DNA of 46,532 nt from Clostridiaceae bacterium AF10-41 (lineage in GTDB: Bacteria > Bacillota > Clostridia > Clostridiales > Clostridiaceae), in the NCBI GenBank assembly GCA_027686065.1, contig JAQCTH010000024.1, forward strand, positions 1 to 46,532. Direction: 5' to 3'. Shown here piece by piece: positions 28,463-35,855 of the stretch. Positions within the stretch are counted from its first letter, which is position 1. Every line of letters begins with the position of its first letter. The translations under genes and the position numbers were made by a program. The notes below the pieces were generated by a model. That model saw only the letters and a program-made list of their open reading frames with translations, was not told the origin of the DNA and searched no databases.

Positions 28463-28507
28463 GAAGTAGATATAAGGCTTTAAAAGCATTATATTGCTTC
28501 TTTTTTT
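28463..28507 (+). terminator. Terminator after spoIID
   Basis: A bulged stem with outer GAAG (28463-28466) and CTTC (28497-28500) and an inner GCTTT/AAAGC core, followed by seven T residues. Confidence 0.85.
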
Positions 28508-28594
28508 GTGTGCAAGAATAATATTATTAGAGATAAAAAATAAAAAAATGATGGTAAATGTAGAAATTTGATGTAAATAAATCCAAAATTCATT

Positions 28595-28623
28595 GTATTA
28601 ATTTATTATAACGGGCAAGAATA
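28595..28623 (+). promoter_or_regulatory. Consensus-like sigma-F promoter of spoIIQ
   Basis: GTATT (28595-28599), 14 bases, GGCAAGAATA (28614-28623). The -10 element fits the forespore sigma-F pattern GGNRANANTW at every position. The start codon lies 18 bases downstream. spoIIQ is the classic sigma-F gene. Confidence 0.75.
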
Positions 28624-28641
28624 CAAAAAGGAGGTGTTGAT

Positions 28642-29370
28642 ATGGACCAAAATAAGAAAGATAAGGCAAAAGACTTTTTCAGAAAGGAGGGCTTTTATTT
28701 AGTACTATTCCTTTGCTTATGTATAATTGCTACTGTTGCTGTTGTTACTACAAGAAAAAATAGAGCATTACAACAAAGCAATAAATCAGAAAACGAATTT
28801 ACTTTAAATGTTGAGGATAAAGCAACTTCAGAAGTACAAAAACAAAATGCTGATAGGGTAGAAAATAATCAAAATAACGGATTAGCAAAAGAAGAAATTG
28901 CATCTACAGAAGAAGATGTTAATGTTTCTACTGGAACTAATGTAGAAGTTAAATTTTCGAATCCTATAGATGGATTGCTTTCAAGAAGCTACTCCTATCC
29001 AAAACCACAAGTTATAAGTGAAGGAGTTAGCAGAAATATTAGAGGAATAGATATAAAAGCTAGTGTTGGAACAGAAGTTAAGGCGGCAGCAGTAGGTGAA
29101 GTAAAAGAAGTTTCAAGTAAAGCTGAAGAAGGTAATTATGTAGTTATTGCTCATGCAAATGGGCTATACACAAAATATTGTAATCTTGCTAAGGATATAA
29201 AAGTAAATGTTGGAGATAAGGTAACAGAAGAAACTGTAATAGGAACTATTGGTGATAGCTCTGTAATATTTAAAAACAGTGAATTTGGAGAGCATTTAAA
29301 CTTACAAGTTCAAAATTCAGACGGAAAAGATATAGATCCAACAACATATTTTACATTTAATGAAGAGTAA
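28642..29370 (+). CDS. spoIIQ: SpoIIQ-like forespore membrane protein with degenerate LytM (M23) domain
   Basis: A 242-residue protein: cytoplasmic tail, one membrane helix (17-35), a low-complexity linker, and an M23/LytM domain from about 105. SpoIIQ is made in the forespore and docks with SpoIIIAH across the septal space. Identity is supported by its place between spoIID and spoIIID and a sigma-F promoter. The metallopeptidase centre is largely lost: isoleucine 133 replaces the first histidine of HxxxD (D137 is kept), N181 replaces the histidine of YxHL, and HLH has become HLN (218-220). Zinc-dependent cleavage is therefore unlikely; a structural channel role is expected. A perfect 14-bp stem-loop follows. 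Confidence 0.9.
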   Translation: MDQNKKDKAKDFFRKEGFYLVLFLCLCIIATVAVVTTRKNRALQQSNKSENEFTLNVEDKATSEVQKQNADRVENNQNNGLAKEEIASTEEDVNVSTGTNVEVKFSNPIDGLLSRSYSYPKPQVISEGVSRNIRGIDIKASVGTEVKAAAVGEVKEVSSKAEEGNYVVIAHANGLYTKYCNLAKDIKVNVGDKVTEETVIGTIGDSSVIFKNSEFGEHLNLQVQNSDGKDIDPTTYFTFNEE

Positions 29371-29379
29371 TAGATAATA

Positions 29380-29414
29380 ATTCATCAGTCATTAGAAATA
29401 AATGACTGATGAAT
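29380..29414 (+). terminator. Stem-loop after spoIIQ
   Basis: ATTCATCAGTCATT (29380-29393) and AATGACTGATGAAT (29401-29414) pair perfectly. Only a short ATATT follows, so it may act as a processing or partial termination signal. Confidence 0.6.
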
Positions 29415-29470
29415 ATATTAAGACTAATGGTCGACTAGAATAAGTTATCAATTAAAAAGGAGGTAATGTT

Positions 29471-29722
29471 TTGAAAGATTATATAGAAGAAAGAGTTTTA
29501 GAAGTAGCAAAATATATTATAGATTCAAAAGATACGATCAGAAAGACTGCTAAGGTATTTGGCGTAAGTAAAAGCACTATTCATAAAGATATGACTGAAA
29601 GATTACCTAAGATAAATCCAGTAATTGCAGAACAAACTCATTCAATATTAGAGCTAAATAAGGCAGAAAGACATATTAGAGGCGGAAAAGCCACTAAAAT
29701 GAAATATAAAACAGCAGAATAG
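29471..29722 (+). CDS. spoIIID: Sporulation transcriptional regulator SpoIIID
   Basis: The 83-residue DNA-binding protein activates and represses mother-cell genes after sigma-E. The helix-turn-helix is TIRKTAKVFGVSKSTIHKDM and is followed by the family's basic C-terminus (RHIRGGKATKMKY). It starts with TTG right behind AAGGAGG; the ATG within that stretch is out of frame and stops at once. Confidence 0.96.
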   Translation: MKDYIEERVLEVAKYIIDSKDTIRKTAKVFGVSKSTIHKDMTERLPKINPVIAEQTHSILELNKAERHIRGGKATKMKYKTAE

Positions 29723-29751
29723 TAATTGATTACAAAATTGATACAAATATA

Positions 29752-29780
29752 TTGAAGGATTACCATATTCCATATATAAT
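29752..29780 (+). promoter_or_regulatory. Sigma-A promoter of mbl
   Basis: TTGAAG (29752-29757), 17 bases, TATAAT (29775-29780). It gives mbl a vegetative promoter independent of spoIIID. Confidence 0.75.
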
Positions 29781-29861
29781 AAGAAATAGAGCAATCGAAA
29801 AATGTAAAATAAGAGCGATTTGTAATAAGATATATTGTGATAGAGTAGGAGTGAGTAAGGA

Positions 29862-30896
29862 ATGTGGTTTTGGAAAAATAGGAGCGATTTAGGAATAGAC
29901 TTAGGAACAGCAACTGTTTTAGTTTATGCTAAAGGTAAAGGTATAATATTAAAAGAACCATCAGTAGTAGCAATAAACAAAAATAACAACAAGATACTTG
30001 CAGTTGGAGAAGAAGCAAGAAGAATGATTGGAAGAACTCCAGGTAACATAGTTGCAGTAAGACCATTAAGAGATGGAGTTATATCAGATTATGATATAAC
30101 AGAAAGAATGTTAAAAGAGTTTATTAAAAAGGCATATGGGAAGAGTAAAATTACGGCTCCTAAAGTAATGGTATGCGTTCCGTCACAAGCCACAGAAGTG
30201 GAAAAAAGAGCAGTTATTGATGCTGCAAGGAATTCTGGAGCAAAAAAAGTGCATTTGATAGAGGAACCTCTAGCGGCGGCAATAGGTGCTGGGTTAGATA
30301 TAACTAGACCTACTGGATCTATGGTAGTAGATATTGGTGGTGGTACTACTGATATAGCTGTAATATCATTAGGGGGAGTTGTAGTAAGATCATCTATAAA
30401 GGTAGCTGGTGATTCTTTTGACGATGCTATAATAAAGTACGTAAGAAATAAGTACAAGATAATGATAGGTGAGAAAACAGCAGAAGAATTAAAAGTAACT
30501 ATAGGATCAGCATTTAAAGGTTCAAGGAACTTAACTTCTAATATGAAAGGAAGAAATTTAATCACAGGATTACCAGATGAAATTTCTATTTCAACAGAAG
30601 AAATAGTTAGTGCTTTGAAGGAATCAGTATATTTAATTGTTGATAGTGTTAAATTTGTATTGGAAAAAACACCACCTGAACTTGCTGCGGACATCATAGA
30701 GAGAGGTATTTTAATGACTGGTGGAGGAGCTTTATTAGATGGATTAGATAAATTAATAGAGCATGAAACTGGTGTTGGTGTTGAGGTAGCTAATAACTCT
30801 GTAGAAGCAGTTGCAGAAGGTACAGGTAAGGTTTTAGGATATTTAGATAAGATAGAATCTGGTTCATTAGATGGAGAAATAACTTTGGTTGAGTAA
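29862..30896 (+). CDS. mbl: MreB-like actin homologue (Mbl)
   Basis: Actin-like filament protein that guides lateral cell-wall synthesis in rods. The 344-residue product has an N-terminal amphipathic membrane anchor (MWFWKNRS), the phosphate-1 loop GIDLGTATVLVYAKG, the phosphate-2 region VVDIGGGTTDIAVISLGG, and the adenosine motif TGGGALLDGLD. The gene directly behind spoIIID is mbl in Bacillus, and the same order here supports that paralogue, although sequence alone could also be called mreB. It converges on yyaC over a shared perfect stem-loop. Confidence 0.93.
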   Translation: MWFWKNRSDLGIDLGTATVLVYAKGKGIILKEPSVVAINKNNNKILAVGEEARRMIGRTPGNIVAVRPLRDGVISDYDITERMLKEFIKKAYGKSKITAPKVMVCVPSQATEVEKRAVIDAARNSGAKKVHLIEEPLAAAIGAGLDITRPTGSMVVDIGGGTTDIAVISLGGVVVRSSIKVAGDSFDDAIIKYVRNKYKIMIGEKTAEELKVTIGSAFKGSRNLTSNMKGRNLITGLPDEISISTEEIVSALKESVYLIVDSVKFVLEKTPPELAADIIERGILMTGGGALLDGLDKLIEHETGVGVEVANNSVEAVAEGTGKVLGYLDKIESGSLDGEITLVE

Positions 30897-30911
30897 ATAC
30901 ATAATATAGAT

Positions 30912-30967
30912 AATATTTCTTATAAATAAAAGGGAGTAAGTACTCCCTTTTATTTATAAGAAATATT
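30912..30967. terminator. Bidirectional terminator, 27-bp perfect inverted repeat
   Basis: Bases 30912-30938 are perfectly complementary to 30941-30967. Both strands carry T-rich outer arms, so it can terminate mbl and the convergent yyaC. The yyaC stop codon (30950-30952) and last codons lie in its right arm. Confidence 0.95.
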
Positions 30968-31471
30968 ATATGCGTAAATGATTGCAGAAGATATGATTCT
31001 TGCCATTTCCATAACCAAATGAAGACGAATACTCCTAGATGTAAAAAATTCGGCATTTTCACTTGAATCTATAATTCCAATTATTGAGGCTGTACCAACA
31101 TCTGGTAAGCTTTTACCTACACCTTTTCCAGGATGGATTGGATAATCTCTGGTATGTATTTCACCAATAGAATTAACCTCGCCTAAACAAGCATCAATTC
31201 CTATAATTAATGAATTAGGATGCATCTTATTAATTTCACTTAATCGTCTATTTATATTTAAAGCGTGAATCGGAGATTCTATTGTCCCATATACAGGAAG
31301 AGGGAATAGTCTTTCTTTTAGAAATGTTCCTACCATAGGACCTAAACAATCGCCAATACATTTATCAGTACCTATACAAACTATTATAGTATTGTTTCTA
31401 ATATATCCTTTAATATGATTTGCTATTTCAATATGAGAATTAAATTTGTTATATAACACTTTATGCTTCAC
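30950..31471 (-). CDS. yyaC: YyaC-like spore protein (DUF1256)
   Basis: The 173-residue product matches the YyaC family, whose fold is related to the germination protease Gpr. Recognisable parts are IIVCIGTDKCIGDCLGPMVG, VYGTIESPIHALNI, IIGIDACLG, and HPGKGVGKSLPDVG. The family is restricted to spore formers; a proteolytic role during sporulation or germination has been proposed but is not established. A GTG start with GGGGGTG upstream is used. Its 3' end lies within the convergent terminator. Confidence 0.88.
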   Translation of the reverse strand: MKHKVLYNKFNSHIEIANHIKGYIRNNTIIVCIGTDKCIGDCLGPMVGTFLKERLFPLPVYGTIESPIHALNINRRLSEINKMHPNSLIIGIDACLGEVNSIGEIHTRDYPIHPGKGVGKSLPDVGTASIIGIIDSSENAEFFTSRSIRLHLVMEMARIISSAIIYAYNISYK

Positions 31472-31582
31472 TAAAAATTCACCCCCGATTATACCAATAT
31501 ATGTTTATAAGAAGATAATTATAATTAAATGTATAAAAAAACATAAAAAGGAAATTAATTAAATAAAAGGAGATGAATAAAT

Positions 31583-32104
31583 TTGAAAAAAATTCTTATT
31601 TACATTGCTACTATTTTAATAGGTGCTAGTATACCAATATACTTTCTATTAATATGGGAGCCTCTAAAAAGTGAAGAAGCTATAAGTAAAAATTCTATAG
31701 ATATAAATACAGAAAATAAGATAGATATGGAAAATTCAAATACAAATGAAAAAGTTTTAAGTGATAAGAAATCCATAGAAGATAAAGAAATAAATGATGA
31801 TAATGAGATTAATAGAATTAATAATAAAAAAGAAGTAACTTTAATAAAGAATGGGACCCTTAATAATAATTTATTTAATGGATTAGAAAAAACTAAAAAA
31901 GAAGAAATAAATAAAATATTTAAAAATTTATCCATAGTGGACATAATACAAATTAATGATTATTTTTCTAATAGTGAAGATAAAGGGAATTTAAAAAATG
32001 GAATTTTATTAGTGAAGAAGAGAACATCAAATTCAGAGTATGAAGTTTTTAAAAATATAATGAATGAATATATTAATTTAGAAGAGTTAGAAGTAGAAAT
32101 ATAA
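31583..32104 (+). CDS. Membrane-anchored hypothetical protein
   Basis: Not recognised. The 173 residues begin with a single hydrophobic helix (about 3-27), then a low-complexity Asn/Glu/Lys/Ile region to about residue 95. A compact C-terminal part follows, with TKKEEINKIFKNLSIVDIIQINDYF and a helical end rich in glutamate. No cysteine follows the helix, so it is not a lipoprotein. TTG at 31583 fits AAGGAG nine bases upstream; the ATG at 31573 is out of frame. It lies beside yyaC, head to head, in a spore-gene neighbourhood, which suggests but does not show a link to sporulation. Confidence 0.7.
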   Translation: MKKILIYIATILIGASIPIYFLLIWEPLKSEEAISKNSIDINTENKIDMENSNTNEKVLSDKKSIEDKEINDDNEINRINNKKEVTLIKNGTLNNNLFNGLEKTKKEEINKIFKNLSIVDIIQINDYFSNSEDKGNLKNGILLVKKRTSNSEYEVFKNIMNEYINLEELEVEI

Positions 32105-32301
32105 AGGGATTTATAAATATAATGTGAAAATTGATATAGATATAAAGTTATATATAAATGAAAGATAGAATTTAAATTTAACATCATATATATACAATAA
32201 TAAAAAAAGATATTAGTATTAAATTAAAGAAAATAGGAGAAAAATAGATTATAATAGATATAAATTCTCTAAATGCGTAGAAATTACACTTGAAATTAAG
32301 A

Positions 32302-32307
32302 TATAAT
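32302..32307 (+). promoter_or_regulatory. -10 box of the tRNA cluster
   Basis: TATAAT about 70 bases before the first tRNA. The -35 match is poor (TAGAAA, 18 bases upstream). A perfect hairpin follows in the leader (32327-32335 with 32349-32357), TCAGTTAAG against CTTAACTGA. Confidence 0.5.
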
Positions 32308-32376
32308 AAATATATACTAATCATTGTCAGTTAAGGCGACAAGGTTTACTTAACTGATAAATGAATAAATTTTAAT

Positions 32377-32461
32377 GGGGGAGTTCCCGAGTGGCCAAAG
32401 GGGGCAGACTGTAAATCTGTTACGTTTCGTTTCGATGGTTCGAATCCGTCCTCCCCCACCA
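32377..32461 (+). tRNA. tRNA-Tyr (GTA), copy 1
   Basis: An 85-base class II tRNA. The acceptor GGGGGAG pairs with CTCCCCC, the anticodon loop is CTGTAAA, the variable arm is long, and the T-arm contains GGTTCGAATCC. Discriminator A and CCA are encoded. The anticodon stem is intact. Confidence 0.97.
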
Positions 32462-32491
32462 TTTTATAAATATATTTTAGTAATTTAACGT

Positions 32492-32567
32492 GGAAGCATA
32501 GCTCAGCTGGGAGAGCATCTGCCTTACAAGCAGAGGGTCACAGGTTCGATCCCTGTTGTTTCCACCA
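32492..32567 (+). tRNA. tRNA-Val (TAC)
   Basis: A 76-base cloverleaf. The acceptor is GGAAGCA with TGTTTCC (one G-U pair), the D-arm is GCTC/GAGC, the anticodon TAC lies at 32525-32527, and CCA is encoded. Confidence 0.96.
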
Positions 32568-32672
32568 CTTTGGCATTGAAGACTTAATGAAGTAGAGCAT
32601 AGCGATAACTGAATTTAGTTTGAAAGCCTATCAGCTGAAAGAAGAGAAGAAGCTGTTTTATTAATTAAATAT

Positions 32673-32744
32673 GCTGGCATGGCTCAACGGTAGAGCAGCT
32701 GACTTGTAATCAGCAGGTTGTAGGTTCGATTCCTATTGCCAGCT
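32673..32744 (+). tRNA. tRNA-Thr (TGT)
   Basis: The acceptor GCTGGCA pairs with TGCCAGC, the anticodon is TGT, and the discriminator is T. The next bases are CCT, so unlike its neighbours the CCA end is not encoded and must be added or repaired by tRNA nucleotidyltransferase. A 105-base spacer without a tRNA separates it from tRNA-Val. Confidence 0.95.
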
Positions 32745-32751
32745 CCTATAT

Positions 32752-32836
32752 GGGGGAGTTCCCGAGTGGCCAAAGGGGGCAGACTGTAAACCTGTTACGT
32801 TTCGTTTCGATGGTTCGAATCCGTCCTCCCCCACCA
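32752..32836 (+). tRNA. tRNA-Tyr (GTA), copy 2 with anticodon-stem mismatch
   Basis: Identical to copy 1 except for one T-to-C change at position 39. This turns the base pair closing the anticodon loop from A31-U39 into A31-C39. CCA is encoded. It lies seven bases after tRNA-Thr. Confidence 0.96.
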
Positions 32837-32837
32837 T

Positions 32838-32866
32838 AAAAAGACAAATTTTTTGTCTTTTTTTTA
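32838..32866 (+). terminator. Terminator of the tRNA cluster
   Basis: AAAAAGACAAA (32838-32848), a three-base loop, TTTGTCTTTTT (32852-32862), then further T residues. Confidence 0.9.
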
Positions 32867-32933
32867 TTTTCAAAATTAAAGACAACATTTCACAAAATAA
32901 TACATATAAATATGAATATTAAGAAGTCTATAG

Positions 32934-32962
32934 TTGACTATTAATATTAAAAATGATATAAT
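32934..32962 (+). promoter_or_regulatory. Sigma-A promoter of metK
   Basis: TTGACT (32934-32939), 17 bases, TATAAT (32957-32962). The start of transcription falls about 20 bases before the S-box. Confidence 0.88.
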
Positions 32963-32986
32963 CTGAAAAGTAAAATTTGATATTAG

Positions 32987-33140
32987 TTCTTATCCAGAGA
33001 GGCGGAGGGAAAAGGGCCCGATGAAACCCGGCAACCTACTTCATTAAGTTTGAGTGTGGTGCCAATTCCTGCAAAGTAATTTTGCAAGATAAGAAAGATT
33101 ATGATTTTTGTTGTCTCTTCTTATCGAAGAGACTTTTTTT
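32987..33140 (+). promoter_or_regulatory. SAM-I riboswitch (S-box) with terminator
   Basis: The P1 helix pairs TTCTTATC (32987-32994) with GATAAGAA (33088-33095). The conserved core CAGAGAGGCGGAGGGA, CCCGATGAAACCCGGCAACC and GGTGCCAATTCCTGC is intact. A terminator (33113-33120 with 33126-33133, then seven T residues) follows. When SAM binds, P1 is stabilised and the terminator forms, switching off metK; without SAM, an antiterminator is expected. Confidence 0.98.
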
Positions 33141-33194
33141 ATAAATAATTTTAGTTTAGAATTAATATCAAATAAAATGAAAGGAGAAATAGAA

Positions 33195-34370
33195 ATGAAA
33201 AGATTATTTACATCAGAATCAGTTACAGAAGGACATCCAGATAAGATATGTGACCAAATCTCAGATGCAGTGTTAGATAGTATTTTAGCTAAAGATCCAA
33301 CAGCAAGAGTTGCTTGTGAAACTGCAGTTACAACGGGAATGGTTCTAGTTATGGGAGAAATATCAACCAATTGTTATGTTGATATTCCTAAATTAGTAAG
33401 AGAAACTGTAAGGGAAATAGGATATGATAGAGCTAAGTATGGTTTTGACTGTGACACATGTTCGGTTTTAACATCAATAGATGAACAATCAGGTGATATA
33501 GCTATGGGTGTTGATGAAGCTTTAGAATCAAAATCAGGCCAAAAAGATGAAGTTGAAGCAGTTGGTGCTGGGGATCAAGGTATGATGTTTGGTTTTGCAA
33601 CAAATGAAACTGAAGAATATATGCCATTACCAATAGCCATGGCTCATAGATTATCAAGAAGATTATCAGAAGTTAGAAAAAATGGAACTTTACCATATCT
33701 AAGACCAGATGGGAAAACTCAAGTTACAGTTGAATATGATGATAATAAAATTGTAAGAATAGATGCAATAGTAATATCAACTCAACATGGTGAAGAGGTA
33801 TCTCAAGAACAAATAAGAAAAGATTTAATGGAACATGTAATTAAAGCTGTAGTCCCATCAGAATTGTTAGATGATAATACTAAATATTATATAAATCCAA
33901 CTGGAAGATTCGTTGTTGGAGGACCACAAGGAGACAGTGGATTAACCGGAAGAAAGATAATAGTTGATACCTATGGTGGATATGGAAGACACGGTGGTGG
34001 AGCATTTTCAGGGAAAGATCCAACAAAGGTTGATAGATCAGCAGCATATGCAGCAAGATGGGTTGCTAAGAACTTAGTTGCAGCTGGAGTTGCAGATAAA
34101 TTAGAAATTCAATTAGCTTATGCTATTGGTGTAGCTAAACCAGTATCAATAGAAATAGATACATTTGGAACAGGAAAAAAATCAGAAGAAGAAATAATTT
34201 CAATAGTTGAAAAAGTATTTGATTTAAGACCAGGAGCTATAATAAGAGACTTAGAATTGAGAAGACCAATATATAAACAAACAGCTGCTTATGGACATTT
34301 TGGTAGAAATGATTTAAATTTACCATGGGAACAATTAGATAAGGTAGAAGAGATAAAGAAAGTACTTTAG
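33195..34370 (+). CDS. metK: S-adenosylmethionine synthetase
   Basis: It makes SAM from methionine and ATP. The 391-residue protein has the conserved [20 protein letters not shown] start, [12 protein letters not shown] (the family hexapeptide region), and [19 protein letters not shown] (P-loop-like). ATG 33195 is chosen because AAAGGAGA lies upstream and the N-terminus is canonical; in-frame codons further upstream are inside the riboswitch terminator. It is regulated by SAM feedback through the S-box. A strong terminator shared with nagA follows. Confidence 0.98.
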   Translation: MKRLFTSESVTEGHPDKICDQISDAVLDSILAKDPTARVACETAVTTGMVLVMGEISTNCYVDIPKLVRETVREIGYDRAKYGFDCDTCSVLTSIDEQSGDIAMGVDEALESKSGQKDEVEAVGAGDQGMMFGFATNETEEYMPLPIAMAHRLSRRLSEVRKNGTLPYLRPDGKTQVTVEYDDNKIVRIDAIVISTQHGEEVSQEQIRKDLMEHVIKAVVPSELLDDNTKYYINPTGRFVVGGPQGDSGLTGRKIIVDTYGGYGRHGGGAFSGKDPTKVDRSAAYAARWVAKNLVAAGVADKLEIQLAYAIGVAKPVSIEIDTFGTGKKSEEEIISIVEKVFDLRPGAIIRDLELRRPIYKQTAAYGHFGRNDLNLPWEQLDKVEEIKKVL

Positions 34371-34373
34371 TCA

Positions 34374-34515
34374 GTGAACATGTTACAATGCACAATTTTG
34401 GATGATTTTCAGCTTAGCTAAAAATCTAAATAAAATTAGAGCCTAATTAGCAATATACTAATTAGGCTCTTTGATTTTCAGATTGGATGAAAAGTTACCT
34501 TAACTGTGAACTATA
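34374..34515. repeat. Degenerate palindromic element between metK and nagA
   Basis: CAGTGAACATG and ACAATGCACAATT on the left, and TAACTGTGAACTA on the right (34501-34513), match the vocabulary of the 43536 element. It fills the convergent spacer around the terminator and ends at the nagA stop codon. Confidence 0.45.
34438..34475. terminator. Bidirectional terminator between metK and nagA
   Basis: AGAGCCTAATTAG (34438-34450) pairs perfectly with CTAATTAGGCTCT (34458-34470), followed by TTGATTTT on the plus strand and an AT-rich flank on the minus strand. Confidence 0.9.
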
Positions 34516-35652
34516 TTAAGCTGAATGAACCGTTCTTCCACCAACGATTACTTTTTTTATATTAATTTCTTCATCAAATAACACTAAATCAGCATCATAG
34601 CCTTCTTTAACAAGACCTTTTTTATTTTCAACCTTACAATGTCTAGCAGCATTAAAAGTTGCCATTTTTACAGCGTCATTCAAAGAAAGACCAACATTCT
34701 TATATACATTTCTAATAGCTTTATCTAAAGTCAATATTGAACCAGCTAAACTTCCGCTTAAAAGTCTTGCAGCACCATCTTTAACAATAACATCTTGACC
34801 ACCTAAAGCATACATACCATCAGGCATAGCACATGCCATCATTGCATCAGTAACCAGCAAAACTTTATCTGTAGTTTTTTGATTATAAGCAATTCTAAGA
34901 GAGGGGTAAGATATGTGAATACCATCAGAAATTGTTTCGGTAGTTATTTCACTATCGAATATAGCACCTACAACTCCAGGTTCCCTGTGAGAAAATGGTG
35001 TCATGGCATTAAATAAATGAGTTGAATGACAGCAGCCGCATTTAATTCCCTCCATAGCTTCATCATAAGTTGCTTTTGTGTGGCCTATAGAGCAAACTAT
35101 TCCTTTTTTTGATAATTCCTTTATTAACTCTTTAGCACCAGGCACTTCAGGAGCAATTGTTATAGATACAACAGCATCTTCAGCATCTCCTACCATAGCA
35201 TTAAAGTTTTCAATTGTTGGCGGAATTAAGAAGTTAGGATTCTGAGCCCCTATAGCCTTTGGACTAATAAATGGTCCTTCTAGATGTGCACCTAAAACCA
35301 TAGCACCATCAGTACCATTTTCTTTAGCTTCTTTTATGACAGACATTGATTTTCTTATATCTTCTACTGATACTGTCATAGTAGTAGGCGTAAATGAAGT
35401 GGTTCCATGCTTGACTATAGTTTTAGAAATTTCATTAATAGCCTCAAAAGTGCCGTCCATTGTATCATGACCTCCAGCACCATGGATATGAACATCTATA
35501 AATCCAGGAGATAAATATAAGCCTTCAGCATCCATTACTTCACTGTCATCAGTAATGTTTGGATTAATTTTTTTTATTTTTCCATCCTCAATTAAAACAG
35601 AACCTTTTTCTATTTTATCAAGAAATATTATATTACAATTTTTAATTATCAT
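34516..35652 (-). CDS. nagA: N-acetylglucosamine-6-phosphate deacetylase
   Basis: It removes the acetyl group from GlcNAc-6-phosphate for amino-sugar catabolism and wall recycling. The 378-residue amidohydrolase has the metal motif FIDVHIHGAGGHDTMDGT, GAHLEGPFISPKAIGAQ (metal-binding glutamate), HLFNAMTPFSHREPG, and LVTDAMMACAMPDG (catalytic aspartate). AGGCGC lies before the ATG. nagB is not adjacent, so the gene seems to be a single-gene unit. Its substrate also links it to MurA and the UDP-GlcNAc epimerase nearby. Confidence 0.96.
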   Translation of the reverse strand: MIIKNCNIIFLDKIEKGSVLIEDGKIKKINPNITDDSEVMDAEGLYLSPGFIDVHIHGAGGHDTMDGTFEAINEISKTIVKHGTTSFTPTTMTVSVEDIRKSMSVIKEAKENGTDGAMVLGAHLEGPFISPKAIGAQNPNFLIPPTIENFNAMVGDAEDAVVSITIAPEVPGAKELIKELSKKGIVCSIGHTKATYDEAMEGIKCGCCHSTHLFNAMTPFSHREPGVVGAIFDSEITTETISDGIHISYPSLRIAYNQKTTDKVLLVTDAMMACAMPDGMYALGGQDVIVKDGAARLLSGSLAGSILTLDKAIRNVYKNVGLSLNDAVKMATFNAARHCKVENKKGLVKEGYDADLVLFDEEINIKKVIVGGRTVHSA

Positions 35653-35771
35653 ATTAGCGCCTCCAAATTATAATATTAAAATTTTATTTGATTGAATTTA
35701 TGTACTGTAGTATATAATTAATTATATCACAAAAATATGATTTCAATTAAATAAATGTATAGTTGTATAGT

Positions 35772-35799
35772 CTTCACTACAATTTATATATGATATAAT
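35772..35799 (+). promoter_or_regulatory. Candidate promoter of the recD2-comFC operon
   Basis: TTCACT (35772-35777), 16 bases, TATAAT (35794-35799). The divergent spacer to nagA (about 200 bases) shows no other clear signal. Confidence 0.5.
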
Positions 35800-35855
35800 T
35801 ATATAATGAAATCATAAGCATTAAAATATTATCAAAAAAGATTTGGAGAGATAAC

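Noticed and set aside
30089..30697. A 202-codon open frame on the minus strand inside mbl
   Set aside because: It is antisense to a well-conserved gene, has no ribosome binding site, and its residues are the mirror of mbl codon bias.
32568..32672. A further tRNA between tRNA-Val and tRNA-Thr
   Set aside because: No acceptor pairing, no TTCGA-type T-loop, and no cloverleaf could be drawn.
33108..33194. Longer N-terminus of metK
   Set aside because: These codons are the riboswitch terminator; AAAGGAGA and the family N-terminus fix the start at 33195.
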